This document shows, in pieces, positions 18,138 to 26,178 of a stretch of 64,000 nt of DNA (positions are counted from its first letter, which is position 1; every line of letters begins with the position of its first letter). The translations under genes were made by a program, and so were the position numbers. The notes beneath the pieces are model-generated. The model did no database searches. It was not told the DNA's origin and saw only the letters and a list, made by a program, of their open reading frames with translations. Source of the DNA: Arthrobacter sp. V1I7 (GTDB lineage: Bacteria; Actinomycetota; Actinomycetes; Actinomycetales; Micrococcaceae); assembly GCF_030817015.1 (NCBI RefSeq), contig NZ_JAUSYS010000001.1:3038001-3102000 (forward strand). Direction: 5' to 3'.

Positions 18138-19661
18138 CTAGGCCATGGCCAGGGCCATGCCCGGGTCGGCCAGGATGGTGCCGAGATCCTGCAGGAACCG
18201 TGAGCCCTGCTCGCCGTCGACCAGCCGGTGGTCGAAGGAGAGGCTGAGGGTCATGACCTGGCGCAGGGCCACGTCGTCCTGGTACTCCCAAGGCATCTTC
18301 CGGACGGCACCGAGGGCAAGGATGGCGGCCTCGCCCGGGTTGAGGATCGGCGTGCCGGCGTCGATGCCGAAGACACCGATGTTCGTGATCGAGATGGTTC
18401 CGCCGGAGAGCTCGGCGGGCGCAGTCCTGCCGTCGCGCGCCGTGTCAGTGAGTTCGGTCAGAGCCGTGGACAGTTCCTTCAGGGACAGCCGGTCCGCGTC
18501 CTTGATGTTCGGCACTGTCAGTCCCCGCGGAGTCGCCGCGGCAATGCCCAGGTTGACGTAGTTGAACTGGACGATCTCCTGGTTCGCCTCGTCCCACCGG
18601 GTATTGAGCGTGGGGTGGTTCCGCAGCGCGATCAGCACGGCCTTGGACACCAGCGTCAGCGGGGTGAGCTTGTAGCCGGCGAAAGCGCGGCTGGCCTTGA
18701 GCCGGGCCAGCAGTTCCATGGTCGCGGTGACATCGACGGTCAGGAACTCGGTGACGTGCGGGGCCGTGAAGGCACTGGAGACCATGGCGGCGGCGGTGAA
18801 CTTGCGGACGCCCTTGATCGGTGTGCGCGTTTCCCGCGAAGCCTGCGCCTGTCCCAGGGCCGGGGCCGCCGCGCCGGCCAGGTCATGCGGTGCTACCGGC
18901 AGGTCCCCGCCGCCGACGAAATTCCGGACATCGTCCCGGGTGATCAGCCCGTGTTCGCCGGTGCCGGAAACGTCCTCCAGGTTGACCCCAAGGTCCTTCG
19001 CGAGCTTGCGGACCGGCGGCGTCGAACGCGGGCGCTCAGCCGGGCGGCCCGTTTCCGGGGCGGCGGGACGTTGTCCGGCCGGCCCGGCCACGGGGGTCGG
19101 CTGTACCGCCGGAGCCGGCTGTACCACGGGGGCCGGCCGTACCACCGGAGCCGGCCGTACCACCGGAGCCGGCTGTACCACCGGGCCGGGCACGGCCGCC
19201 GCCTCGGGCAACGGTACGGACGCAACGGCCGGCAACGGTTCGGACGCAACGGCCGGGGACGGTTCGGACACAACGGCCGGGGACGCGAAGTTGCGGACGC
19301 GGCGGGACGGACGGCCGGAGGCCTCGAGGACGGCGCCGTACCCGACCAGGTTCGGCTCGCGCTTGGCCGCCTGGCTGTCAGCCGAGTCAGCTGAGGCGGC
19401 TGAGGCGGCGGCGCCGTCGTCGCCCTCGACTTCGATGGACACGATCGGTTTCCCCACTTCGACCACGGTGCCCGGCTGCTCGTGCAGAGCAGTGATCACG
19501 CCAGCAAACGGGGAGGGCAGCTCGACGACTGCCTTGGCTGTCTCCACCTCGGCGATGATCTGGTTGAGCGAGACGGTATCCCCCACCCCGACCCTCCAGG
19601 CAACGATTTCCGATTCGGTGAGACCTTCGCCGAGGTCCGGCAGCCTGAATTCCTTAATCAT
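18138..19661 (-). CDS. bkdC: Branched-chain keto acid dehydrogenase E2 (dihydrolipoamide acyltransferase)
   Basis: A 507-residue core subunit of the 2-oxoacid dehydrogenase complex, transferring the acyl group to CoA. Lipoyl domain at 1-80 with Lys43 in VETAKAVVE; a long Pro/Ala/Val linker (about 115-205); the peripheral-subunit binding domain (VRKLAKDLGVNLEDVSGTGEHG region); and the catalytic domain from about 275 with DHRLVDGEQG near the C-terminus. The linker DNA contains 18-bp and 24-bp tandem repeats. ATG at 19661 is chosen because a GGAAGG site lies 12 bases upstream; the ATG at 19673 overlaps the E1beta stop (ATGA) but has no usable spacing. No E3 gene is nearby, so E3 is shared. Confidence 0.9.
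   Translation of the reverse strand: MIKEFRLPDLGEGLTESEIVAWRVGVGDTVSLNQIIAEVETAKAVVELPSPFAGVITALHEQPGTVVEVGKPIVSIEVEGDDGAAASAASADSADSQAAKREPNLVGYGAVLEASGRPSRRVRNFASPAVVSEPSPAVASEPLPAVASVPLPEAAAVPGPVVQPAPVVRPAPVVRPAPVVQPAPAVQPTPVAGPAGQRPAAPETGRPAERPRSTPPVRKLAKDLGVNLEDVSGTGEHGLITRDDVRNFVGGGDLPVAPHDLAGAAAPALGQAQASRETRTPIKGVRKFTAAAMVSSAFTAPHVTEFLTVDVTATMELLARLKASRAFAGYKLTPLTLVSKAVLIALRNHPTLNTRWDEANQEIVQFNYVNLGIAAATPRGLTVPNIKDADRLSLKELSTALTELTDTARDGRTAPAELSGGTISITNIGVFGIDAGTPILNPGEAAILALGAVRKMPWEYQDDVALRQVMTLSLSFDHRLVDGEQGSRFLQDLGTILADPGMALAMA
19099..19278. repeat. In-frame minisatellites in the E2 linker (5 x 18 bp, 3 x 24 bp)
   Basis: Five 18-bp units at 19099-19188 encode PVVxPA-type repeats, and three 24-bp units at 19207-19278 encode an eight-residue Pro/Ala/Val/Ser repeat. 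Both unit lengths are multiples of three, so copy number can change without breaking the frame; the encoded linker carries the swinging lipoyl arm. Confidence 0.8.
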
Positions 19662-19669
19662 GGCGGCGG

Positions 19670-20680
19670 TCATCCTTCCAGCCCGCTGAGGGAGTTGGGC
19701 CGGCCAAGGGCACGGTCGACGCCGTCCAGGATCCGGTCCAGGCCCGGCAGATGGTGCATTTCGAGCTTGGAGTATGGGTACGGGACATCGAAGCCGGTCA
19801 CCCGGACCGGGGCGGCTTCGAGGTGGTAGAAGCAACGTTCGGTGATGCTGGCAGCCACTTCGGCGCCGAGCCCGCCGGACTGGCCCGCCTCGTGCGTGAT
19901 GACGAGCCGCCCGGTTTTGCGGACCGAAGCTTCCAGCGTGACGAAGTCCAGCGGGGCCAGCGAACGCAGGTCGATGACTTCAACGGAAACGCCTTCATCC
20001 GCAGCGGCGAGGGCTGCGTCCTTGGCGGTCTTGACGAGGGGACCGTACGCCACCAGGGTCACGTCCTTGCCCTCGGTCACCACGCGGGCCTTCTCCATGG
20101 ACAGCGCGGCACTGAGATCCAGGGACTCATCCACGTCGCCCTTGTCGTGGTAGCGGCGCTTCGGCTCGAAGTAAAGCACCGGATCGTCGCACGCAATGGC
20201 CTGCTGGATCATCGTGTGGGCATCCTGCGGGTTGGAGACGCTGACCACGCGAAGGCCGGAGGTGTGCGTGAAGTACGCCTCCGGGGATTCGGAGTGGTGT
20301 TCCGGCGAGCCAATGCCGCCGCCGAACGGAACGCGGATGGTGATCGGCATCTTGACGGCACCCTGGGTGCGGTAGTGCATCTTGGCGACCTGGCTGACGA
20401 TCTGGTCGAACGCCGGGTAGATGAAGCCGTCGAACTGGATCTCCACCACCGGGCGGTACCCGCGGTACGCCAGGCCCACGGCGGTGCCCATGATGCCGGA
20501 CTCGGCGAGCGGGGTGTCGACCACGCGGTGCCTGCCGAAGTCTTTCTGCAGGCCGTCAGTGACCCGGAAGACGCCACCGAGCGCGCCGATGTCCTCCCCC
20601 ATCAGAATGACCTTGGGATCGTTTTCAAGGGACTTGCGCAGGCCCGAATTGATGGCTCGGGCAAAGGTCATCTGCGTCAT
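19670..20680 (-). CDS. bkdB: Branched-chain keto acid dehydrogenase E1 beta
   Basis: A 336-residue subunit that with E1 alpha binds thiamine diphosphate and decarboxylates the keto acid. Typical blocks: GEDIGALGGVFRVTDGL (about 28-44), TPLAESGIMGTAVGLA (conserved Glu), FDQIVSQVAKMHYRTQG and HEAGQSGGLGAEV. The ATG at 20680 shares one base with the E1alpha stop (TGATG), so the genes are coupled. Branched-chain specificity is inferred from the locus; a pyruvate or acetoin complex is less likely. Confidence 0.92.
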   Translation of the reverse strand: MTQMTFARAINSGLRKSLENDPKVILMGEDIGALGGVFRVTDGLQKDFGRHRVVDTPLAESGIMGTAVGLAYRGYRPVVEIQFDGFIYPAFDQIVSQVAKMHYRTQGAVKMPITIRVPFGGGIGSPEHHSESPEAYFTHTSGLRVVSVSNPQDAHTMIQQAIACDDPVLYFEPKRRYHDKGDVDESLDLSAALSMEKARVVTEGKDVTLVAYGPLVKTAKDAALAAADEGVSVEVIDLRSLAPLDFVTLEASVRKTGRLVITHEAGQSGGLGAEVAASITERCFYHLEAAPVRVTGFDVPYPYSKLEMHHLPGLDRILDGVDRALGRPNSLSGLEG

Positions 20681-21858
20681 CAGCGTGCACCTTCTTCAGA
20701 AGCGGCCTCTGCGGGATCGCCGAAGGAAGCCAGGTAGCGGGAATAGTGGTCCTGCTGGCGGTCGAGCCAGGAATTGGAGGTGCTGTAAACGTGCCTGAAG
20801 ATATCCAGCGGCTGCGGCTCGGGCATGTTGATCGTGCCGGCCCGCAGCGCCTTGGCCACGGCGTCCGCCTTTGCGCTGACGGCGGCTTCGAACTCCGCGG
20901 TGAGCAGGCCCTTGCGTTCCAGCAGGGACTTCAGCCGGGAAATCGGATCCTTGGCGGCCCAGTCCTCGAGCTCGTTGGCGTCCCGGTAGCGGGTGGGATC
21001 ATCCGCCGTCGTGTGCGGGCCCATCCGGTAAGTGACTGCCTCGATGAAAGTGGGACCTCCCCCGTGGCGTGCCCGGTCGAGGGCGACGCGCATCGCGGCC
21101 ATCACCGCCAGGACGTCGTTGCCGTCCACGCGCATGCTGGGGATGCCGAAGCCGGCGGCCCGGTCCGCGATCTGGATGTGCGACTGCAGCCTGACCGGCT
21201 CGGAGATGGCCCAGTGGTTGTTCTGGCAGAAGAAGACCACGGGCGCCTGGAAGCTCGCCGCGAAGACCAGGGCTTCGTTGACGTCGCCCTCACTCGTGGC
21301 GCCGTCGCCGAAGTAGGCCACGGCCACCGAGTCGGCGCCGTCGTTCTGGATGCCCATGGCGTAGCCCGTGGCGTGCAGGGTCTGGGAGCCAATGATGATC
21401 TGCTGCGTTGCAACGTTCACGGTGAACGGGTCCCAGCCGGAAAGGGCGTTGCCCCGCCAGGCCCGGACGATGTCCTCCACGTTCACCCCGCGGCAGTAGG
21501 CGACGCCGTTGTCGCGGTAGCTGGGGAAGACGAAGTCGTCGTCCCGGAGGGCCCGGGCCGAGCCGATCTGCGATGCTTCCTGGCCCAGCAGCGGAGGCCA
21601 GAGGGCCAGTTGACCCTGGCGCTGAAGGGCGGTCGCCTCGGCGTCGATCCGGCGGATCACCACCATGTCTTCGTAGAGTGCGCCGAGCTGCTCGTCGCTG
21701 ACATCCTGGACCCAGGAATCGAACTCGGGATGGCTGACCCGCTCACCCCCGGGGGTGATCAGCTGGACGAGGTCCCCACCGGTCCGCCTGTTTGATTCTG
21801 CGCTGTTCCCGGGGCCGCCGGCGGCGATGCCGCCCTTGCCCGCGTCGTCGGTAAACAT
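20680..21858 (-). CDS. bkdA: Branched-chain keto acid dehydrogenase E1 alpha
   Basis: A 392-residue thiamine diphosphate-dependent subunit. The cofactor motif begins at GDGATSEGDVNEAL (about residues 185-198) and ends with the NN of FFCQNNHW. RYRDANELEDW-like and YRMGPHTTADDP blocks follow the family, including the loop with the phosphorylatable region of eukaryotic enzymes. The start at 21858 is chosen because AGAAGG lies 11 bases upstream; the upstream in-frame stretch contains the promoter and operator sites. First gene of bkdABC, divergent from the Lrp-type regulator, with a CRP-like site about 100 bp upstream. Confidence 0.92.
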   Translation of the reverse strand: MFTDDAGKGGIAAGGPGNSAESNRRTGGDLVQLITPGGERVSHPEFDSWVQDVSDEQLGALYEDMVVIRRIDAEATALQRQGQLALWPPLLGQEASQIGSARALRDDDFVFPSYRDNGVAYCRGVNVEDIVRAWRGNALSGWDPFTVNVATQQIIIGSQTLHATGYAMGIQNDGADSVAVAYFGDGATSEGDVNEALVFAASFQAPVVFFCQNNHWAISEPVRLQSHIQIADRAAGFGIPSMRVDGNDVLAVMAAMRVALDRARHGGGPTFIEAVTYRMGPHTTADDPTRYRDANELEDWAAKDPISRLKSLLERKGLLTAEFEAAVSAKADAVAKALRAGTINMPEPQPLDIFRHVYSTSNSWLDRQQDHYSRYLASFGDPAEAASEEGAR

Positions 21859-21952
21859 GTTGTCCGCAACCTTCTGACGTCGTCTGACCAGTGCTCCGGA
21901 AGACTTGTGATCCCCGTGCAAGCCGGCCGCCCGGGCGCCGTTGCCCCGGATA

Positions 21953-21972
21953 ATTGTGACCCTACTCACAAT
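21953..21972. promoter_or_regulatory. CRP/GlxR-type site ATTGTGA-N6-TCACAAT
   Basis: Perfect arms 21953-21959 and 21966-21972 around six bases contain the consensus TGTGA-N6-TCACA. The centre (21962.5) lies at -92.5 relative to the inferred leaderless start of the Lrp gene and about 104 bp from the bkdA start codon. Actinobacterial Crp/GlxR proteins use this consensus, so cAMP-linked control of keto acid degradation is likely. Confidence 0.7.
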
Positions 21973-22006
21973 GCACAGGGGGTACAACCACCTACGAAAA
22001 AACTGA

Positions 22007-22058
22007 GCATTATGCCCTGCCCGGGCGGTCATGACCGTGCTAATCTTGCGCATTATGC
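22007..22058. promoter_or_regulatory. Repeated GCATTATGC motifs and 12-bp palindrome, probable Lrp/AsnC operator
   Basis: GCATTATGC occurs at 22007-22015 and again at 22050-22058, 43 bp (about four helical turns) apart; the second covers the ATG of the Lrp gene. Between them is the perfect palindrome CGGTCATGACCG (22026-22037). The -10 element TAATCT is at 22041-22046. The spacing suits an Lrp-type octamer that wraps DNA and represses its own gene. Confidence 0.55.
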
Positions 22059-22528
22059 AAACCTTGGATGGCACCGACACCCGGCTGCTTTCGGCCATGG
22101 CCCGTGATCCGCGGCGCACCGTGGTTGCCTTGGCCCAGAAGCTTGGATTGTCGCGCAATACCGTGCAGGCCCGGATGGCCCAGCTGGAGAGGAAGCACGT
22201 CTTCCTGTCTTTCGAACGGCGCATTAATCCGGCCTCGCTGGGCTACCCGCTGATGGCCTTCATTTCGGTGCACGTCCAGCAGCAGAAACTGGGCACCCTG
22301 GCGGTGGAGCTTGCGGGCATCCCGGAAATCCTGGAAGGCTATGGCCTCACCGGCTCTGCGGATCTGCTGCTGCGCGTCGTGGCCCTGGACGCCGAGGACC
22401 TGTTCCGGATCAACGGAAAGATCCTTGCCTGCGACGGCGTGGACCGGACGGATACGGCACTGGCCATGAGCGAGCTGATTCCGTTCCGGATCCAGCCGCT
22501 GCTCGAGCGGGGCTCTGCGGAAGGCTGA
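22055..22528 (+). CDS. Lrp/AsnC-family transcriptional regulator
   Basis: A 157-residue regulator with an N-terminal helix-turn-helix (LLSAMARDPRRTVVALAQKLGLSRNTVQARMAQLE region, about 8-45) and a C-terminal RAM/ligand domain with GYGLTGSADLLLRVVA near residues 90-105. Such proteins respond to amino acids, and the divergent bkdABC operon is the likely target, as with BkdR in Pseudomonas. The ATG at 22055 is chosen over 22031 because TAATCT lies 8 bases upstream (leaderless) and the protein then begins MQTLDGTDTRLL, normal for the family. Confidence 0.9.
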   Translation: MQTLDGTDTRLLSAMARDPRRTVVALAQKLGLSRNTVQARMAQLERKHVFLSFERRINPASLGYPLMAFISVHVQQQKLGTLAVELAGIPEILEGYGLTGSADLLLRVVALDAEDLFRINGKILACDGVDRTDTALAMSELIPFRIQPLLERGSAEG

Positions 22529-22635
22529 GCGCCCGACGGCGTGGCAACGCGCGTCTGCGGGACCCGAGGGCACGGACGAGCTCAAGATGGGCAATGTCCG
22601 CCTCAGGCTTCCGGCCTGAGCAGGGCGTACCCACG

Positions 22636-22670
22636 ACAGGAGCTCCCGTGCGTTGCACGGGAGCTCCTGT
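22636..22670 (+). terminator. Hairpin terminator after the Lrp gene
   Basis: A perfect 16-bp stem (22636-22651 with 22655-22670) and 3-base loop GTT, followed on the plus strand by TGTTCT. It lies between the convergent Lrp and symporter genes. Confidence 0.75.
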
Positions 22671-22706
22671 TGTTCTGGCCGGCCGATGCCGCCGGCGTTG
22701 ACGGAT

Positions 22707-24326
22707 CTAGTGCTCGGTGGCCTTTTCGGCGCCCACACCCGTGAGGGAGCGCACTTCCATCTCGGCCTGCTTGGTGGTGTCTTCCAGCTTCTTGTCCAGC
22801 ACCGTACCGAGCCAGCCCAGGAAGAAGGCGAGCGGAATGGAGACAATGCCGGGGTTGCTCAGCGGGAAGATCGCGAAGTTGGCGCCCGGGATCATTGAGG
22901 TCGTGGTCCCCGAAACCACCGGGGAGAGCGCGATCAGGATCATCGCCGAGCCAAGGCCGCCATACATGCTCCAGATGGCACCCTGCGTGGTGAAACGGCG
23001 CCAGAACAGCGAGTAGACGATCGTCGGAAGGTTGGCCGAGGCGGCCACGGCGAACGCGAGCGCCACGAGGAATGCGATGTTCTGGCCGTTCGCGAAGATG
23101 CCGCCGACGATGGCCAGGACTCCGATGACCACGACGGTCCGGCGGGCAACCTTCACCTCGGTATCGGCGTCGGCCTTGCCCTTGGCGATGACGTTGGCGT
23201 AGATGTCATGGGCAAAGGATGCCGCCGCGGTAATGGTCAGGCCGGCGACAACAGCAAGGATGGTGGCAAAAGCCACGGCCGAGATGAAGCCGAGCAGCAG
23301 CGGGCCGCCAAGGTAGAAGGCGAGCAGCGGTGCGGCCGAGTTGACCCCGCCGGGGGCCGACTTGATCGTTTCAGCACCGACCAGCGCCGCAGCGCCGTAT
23401 CCGAGGACCAGCGTGAACAGGTAGAACAGGCCGATCAGCCAGATGGACCACACCACGGATTTGCGGGCTTCCTTCGCGGTCGGAACCGTGTAGAAGCGCA
23501 TCAGCACGTGCGGCAGGGCGGCGGTGCCGAGGACCAGGGCGAGCCCGAGGGACATGAAGTCGAGCTTGGAGGCTTCGGACTTTCCGTACTGCAGTCCCGG
23601 GTTGAGGATCGCCGGGTTGTTTGCGGTCTCCACGGCGCCGCCGAGCAGCGCCGACAGGTTGAAGCCGTAGATCGCCAGGACCCAGAAGGTCATGACCGCG
23701 GCACCGGCGATGAGGAGGATCGCCTTGATGATCTGCACCCAGGTGGTGCCCTTCATGCCGCCGATCAGTACGTACATGATCATGAGGGCGCCGACGACGA
23801 TGATGACCAGGGCCTGTCCGCCCCAATCGCTGATGCCCAGCAGCAGGGAGATCAGGCTGCCCGCACCGGCCATCTGGGCCAGGAGGTAGAAGAAGCAGAC
23901 CGCAAGGGTCGAGATGGCGGCAGCGATGCGCACCGGGCGCTGCTTGAGCCGGAAGGAGAGCACATCGGCCATCGTGAACTTGCCGGTGTTGCGCAGCAGT
24001 TCGGCGACCAGCAGCAGGGCGACGAGCCAGGCGACAAGGAAGCCGATGGAGTACATGAAGCCGTCATAGCCGTTGATCGCAATCGCGCCGGTGATGCCGA
24101 GGAAGGAGGCGGCGGAGAGGTAATCGCCGGCGATGGCCGTTCCGTTCTGCGAACCGCTGAAGGAACGCCCGGCGGCGTAGTAGTCGGCCGCCGTCTTGTT
24201 GTTGCGGCTCGCGCGGAAGACGATCACCATGGTGACCGCCACGAACAGGCCGAAGATGGCCATGTTCAGCAAGGTGGTGTCTTTGAGGGCGGCGACGTCG
24301 ACCGCCGCGGGAACCATTACTGTCAT
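22707..24326 (-). CDS. actP: Sodium:solute symporter, ActP-like (acetate/monocarboxylate)
   Basis: A 539-residue SSS-family symporter with about 13 hydrophobic segments. GDYLSAASFLGITGA (about 67-81) and GGMKGTTWVQIIKAILL are typical of acetate permease ActP and relatives, taking up acetate, pyruvate or similar acids with sodium or protons. It is preceded, with an ATGA overlap, by a DUF485 protein, the normal ActP partner. The divergent LytS/LytTR genes and a second symporter suggest control by carboxylate sensing. No acetyl-CoA synthetase gene is adjacent. Confidence 0.88.
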   Translation of the reverse strand: MTVMVPAAVDVAALKDTTLLNMAIFGLFVAVTMVIVFRASRNNKTAADYYAAGRSFSGSQNGTAIAGDYLSAASFLGITGAIAINGYDGFMYSIGFLVAWLVALLLVAELLRNTGKFTMADVLSFRLKQRPVRIAAAISTLAVCFFYLLAQMAGAGSLISLLLGISDWGGQALVIIVVGALMIMYVLIGGMKGTTWVQIIKAILLIAGAAVMTFWVLAIYGFNLSALLGGAVETANNPAILNPGLQYGKSEASKLDFMSLGLALVLGTAALPHVLMRFYTVPTAKEARKSVVWSIWLIGLFYLFTLVLGYGAAALVGAETIKSAPGGVNSAAPLLAFYLGGPLLLGFISAVAFATILAVVAGLTITAAASFAHDIYANVIAKGKADADTEVKVARRTVVVIGVLAIVGGIFANGQNIAFLVALAFAVAASANLPTIVYSLFWRRFTTQGAIWSMYGGLGSAMILIALSPVVSGTTTSMIPGANFAIFPLSNPGIVSIPLAFFLGWLGTVLDKKLEDTTKQAEMEVRSLTGVGAEKATEH

Positions 24327-24703
24327 GTCGCTGATCCGCTCACTTGGTTGCCGTGCTGGTCAAATTCATGGCCTTCGATTTCGTGGCGGATTTCCGCGGC
24401 AATCGGGTCAAGCTTCCGGTTCGAGTAGCTGACGTACCAGCTCGTGATGGCGAACGTGGAGACGAACTGCAGCAGGCCCAGGATCAGGCCGATATTGATG
24501 TTGCCCCACACCTTGGTGGACATGAAGTCGACCGCGTAGTCGGCCAGCAGAACGTAGGCGAAGTACCAGAGCAAGAACGCTATGGCCATCGGAAAGACGA
24601 AGCTGCGGTGACGTTTGCGTAGTTCCTGGAACCGCTCCGTCGATTGGACTTCCTTGAAGTCCACGGCCGCCGCTGCGTCCGTTTCTTGGGCGTCATGACC
24701 CAT
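24323..24703 (-). CDS. DUF485 membrane protein, ActP partner
   Basis: A 126-residue protein with two transmembrane helices (about residues 35-57 and 68-92) preceded by RFQELRKRHRSFVFP, the signature stretch of DUF485/YjcH proteins. These are encoded next to ActP-type symporters and are thought to assist them. The ATG at 24703 has a near-consensus GGAGGAA site; an upstream in-frame ATG would add a sequence that is part of the promoter region. The stop overlaps the symporter start. A CRP-like site lies about 78 bp upstream. Confidence 0.88.
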   Translation of the reverse strand: MGHDAQETDAAAAVDFKEVQSTERFQELRKRHRSFVFPMAIAFLLWYFAYVLLADYAVDFMSTKVWGNINIGLILGLLQFVSTFAITSWYVSYSNRKLDPIAAEIRHEIEGHEFDQHGNQVSGSAT

Positions 24704-24773
24704 CGTTCCTCCTCCTTGAGACTGGTGAGTCCACACCGGCTGCCATGGCTGCATTGGAACAGTCCTCCGCCAA

Positions 24774-24789
24774 TGTGACTCCTATCACT
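24774..24789. promoter_or_regulatory. CRP/GlxR-type site TGTGA-N6-TCACT
   Basis: One mismatch from the ideal TGTGA-N6-TCACA. It lies in the divergent gap between the DUF485/symporter operon and the LytS-like kinase. CRP control of acetate uptake is known in enterobacteria (acs-actP), and GlxR has a similar role in corynebacteria; the role here is inferred. Confidence 0.55.
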
Positions 24790-24912
24790 GTGCACCGTGA
24801 CCTGCCCAACATGCCATCTCTGCCGGACCCTGCGTCGCTCAGTGGTCCTGATGCTGCGCCCAACGGCGGTGCCGGAGCCGCACGCCACCGGTGCCCGCGC
24901 TACGCTGGCAGC

Positions 24913-26130
24913 ATGCCGGACTCTCCGCTGTACACCGCTGCCGCCATCGCCGTGATCGCGATGGCGATCGCCGTCGTCGTGGCGGTCGGACTCAAGGTTC
25001 TCCGCTCCTTCCGGGAGCTGGGCACCGACGCGGAGCAGGCCACGTACAAGACCCTGCATGCCGCCTCCCGGGCCGGACAGCACCTGCGGACCGGCCTCAA
25101 CCCCACCGGCGCGGCCAAGGCCAGCCGGCAGCTGCGCAGCCTGCTGGGCTGCGATGCGCTGGCGATCACCGACACGACGGGAGTACTCGCCTGGGACGGG
25201 GCCGGAGAGGAACTGAAGCCGGCGCTGATGGGGCTCGCGGCCCGCGTGCTCGACGGCGGCCACACCGCCGTGATCCCGGCCGGTGAGCTGCAGCTGCTGG
25301 CCGACGGCGACGCCCCCGGGAGGCTGCCGCCCGAGGCGGAGCGCGCCGTCGTGATCGCCCCGATCAAGGCCGGCGCGCGGGTGGTGGGCGTCGTGGCCGC
25401 CTTTGCCCCCTCCGCGGGCGCCGGGCTGGTGCGCGCCACGGGTGAGGTAGCCGACTGGGTAGCCACCCAGGTGGAACTGGCCGAACTCGACGCCTCGCGA
25501 ACGCTCCTGATGGAGGCCGAGGTCCGGGCACTCCGGGCCCAGATCAGCCCGCACTTCATCTACAACTCGCTGAACGCGATTGCCTCCTTCATCAACACGG
25601 ACCCCGTTCGGGCCCGCGAGCTCGTGGTGGAATTCGCGGACTTCACCCGCTATTCGTTCCGCCGGCACGGCGATTTCACCACCCTGGCCGAGGAACTGCG
25701 CTGCATCGACCGCTATCTACTGCTGGAACGTGCCCGGTTCGGCGACCGGGTCCAGGTGAGCCTGCGGATCGCGCCCGAAGTGCTCAGCACCGTGATCCCC
25801 TTCCTGAGCCTGCAGCCGCTCGTCGAGAACGCCGTCCGGCACGGGCTCGAAGCCAAGGAGGGTCCGGGGCACATCTCCATCACGGCCAATGACTCCGGGG
25901 CCTTTGCCGAGGTCACCATCGAGGACGACGGCGTGGGCATCGACCCGGACCAGCTCCGCTCCGTTTTGGCCGGGCACAGCGACGGCGACCACGTCGGGCT
26001 CCGCAACGTCGACGCCCGGCTGCGCCAGGTCTACGGGGAGGAGAACGGGCTCGTGATCGAAACGGCTCCCGGGGAGGGGACCCTGATCACCATGCGGGTG
26101 CCGAAATCTCAGCCCCGTCACGACGCCTGA
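24913..26130 (+). CDS. LytS-like sensor histidine kinase
   Basis: A 405-residue kinase: one transmembrane helix near the start (about 7-28), a GAF-like sensory region (about 60-195), then a His_kinase domain with His214 in AQISPHFIYNSLNAIASF and a GHKL ATPase (VENAVRHGL, DDGVGID, GLRNVDARL). This is the LytS/YpdA/BtsS group, which pairs with LytTR regulators and senses extracellular pyruvate or related acids. The ATG at 24913 lies 6 bases after TACGCT, consistent with a leaderless transcript; longer readings would cross the CRP-like site. Only one helix and no large extracellular domain, so sensing may be internal. Confidence 0.9.
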   Translation: MPDSPLYTAAAIAVIAMAIAVVVAVGLKVLRSFRELGTDAEQATYKTLHAASRAGQHLRTGLNPTGAAKASRQLRSLLGCDALAITDTTGVLAWDGAGEELKPALMGLAARVLDGGHTAVIPAGELQLLADGDAPGRLPPEAERAVVIAPIKAGARVVGVVAAFAPSAGAGLVRATGEVADWVATQVELAELDASRTLLMEAEVRALRAQISPHFIYNSLNAIASFINTDPVRARELVVEFADFTRYSFRRHGDFTTLAEELRCIDRYLLLERARFGDRVQVSLRIAPEVLSTVIPFLSLQPLVENAVRHGLEAKEGPGHISITANDSGAFAEVTIEDDGVGIDPDQLRSVLAGHSDGDHVGLRNVDARLRQVYGEENGLVIETAPGEGTLITMRVPKSQPRHDA

Positions 26131-26178
26131 TCCTGTGCCTGATGCAGGCCAAAATGCCCTCGGCAGTAGTCTTGAACC

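Noticed and set aside
24580..25668. Long minus-strand open frame opposite the LytS-like kinase
   Set aside because: A shadow of the plus-strand kinase, with no ribosome-binding site and a low-complexity product.
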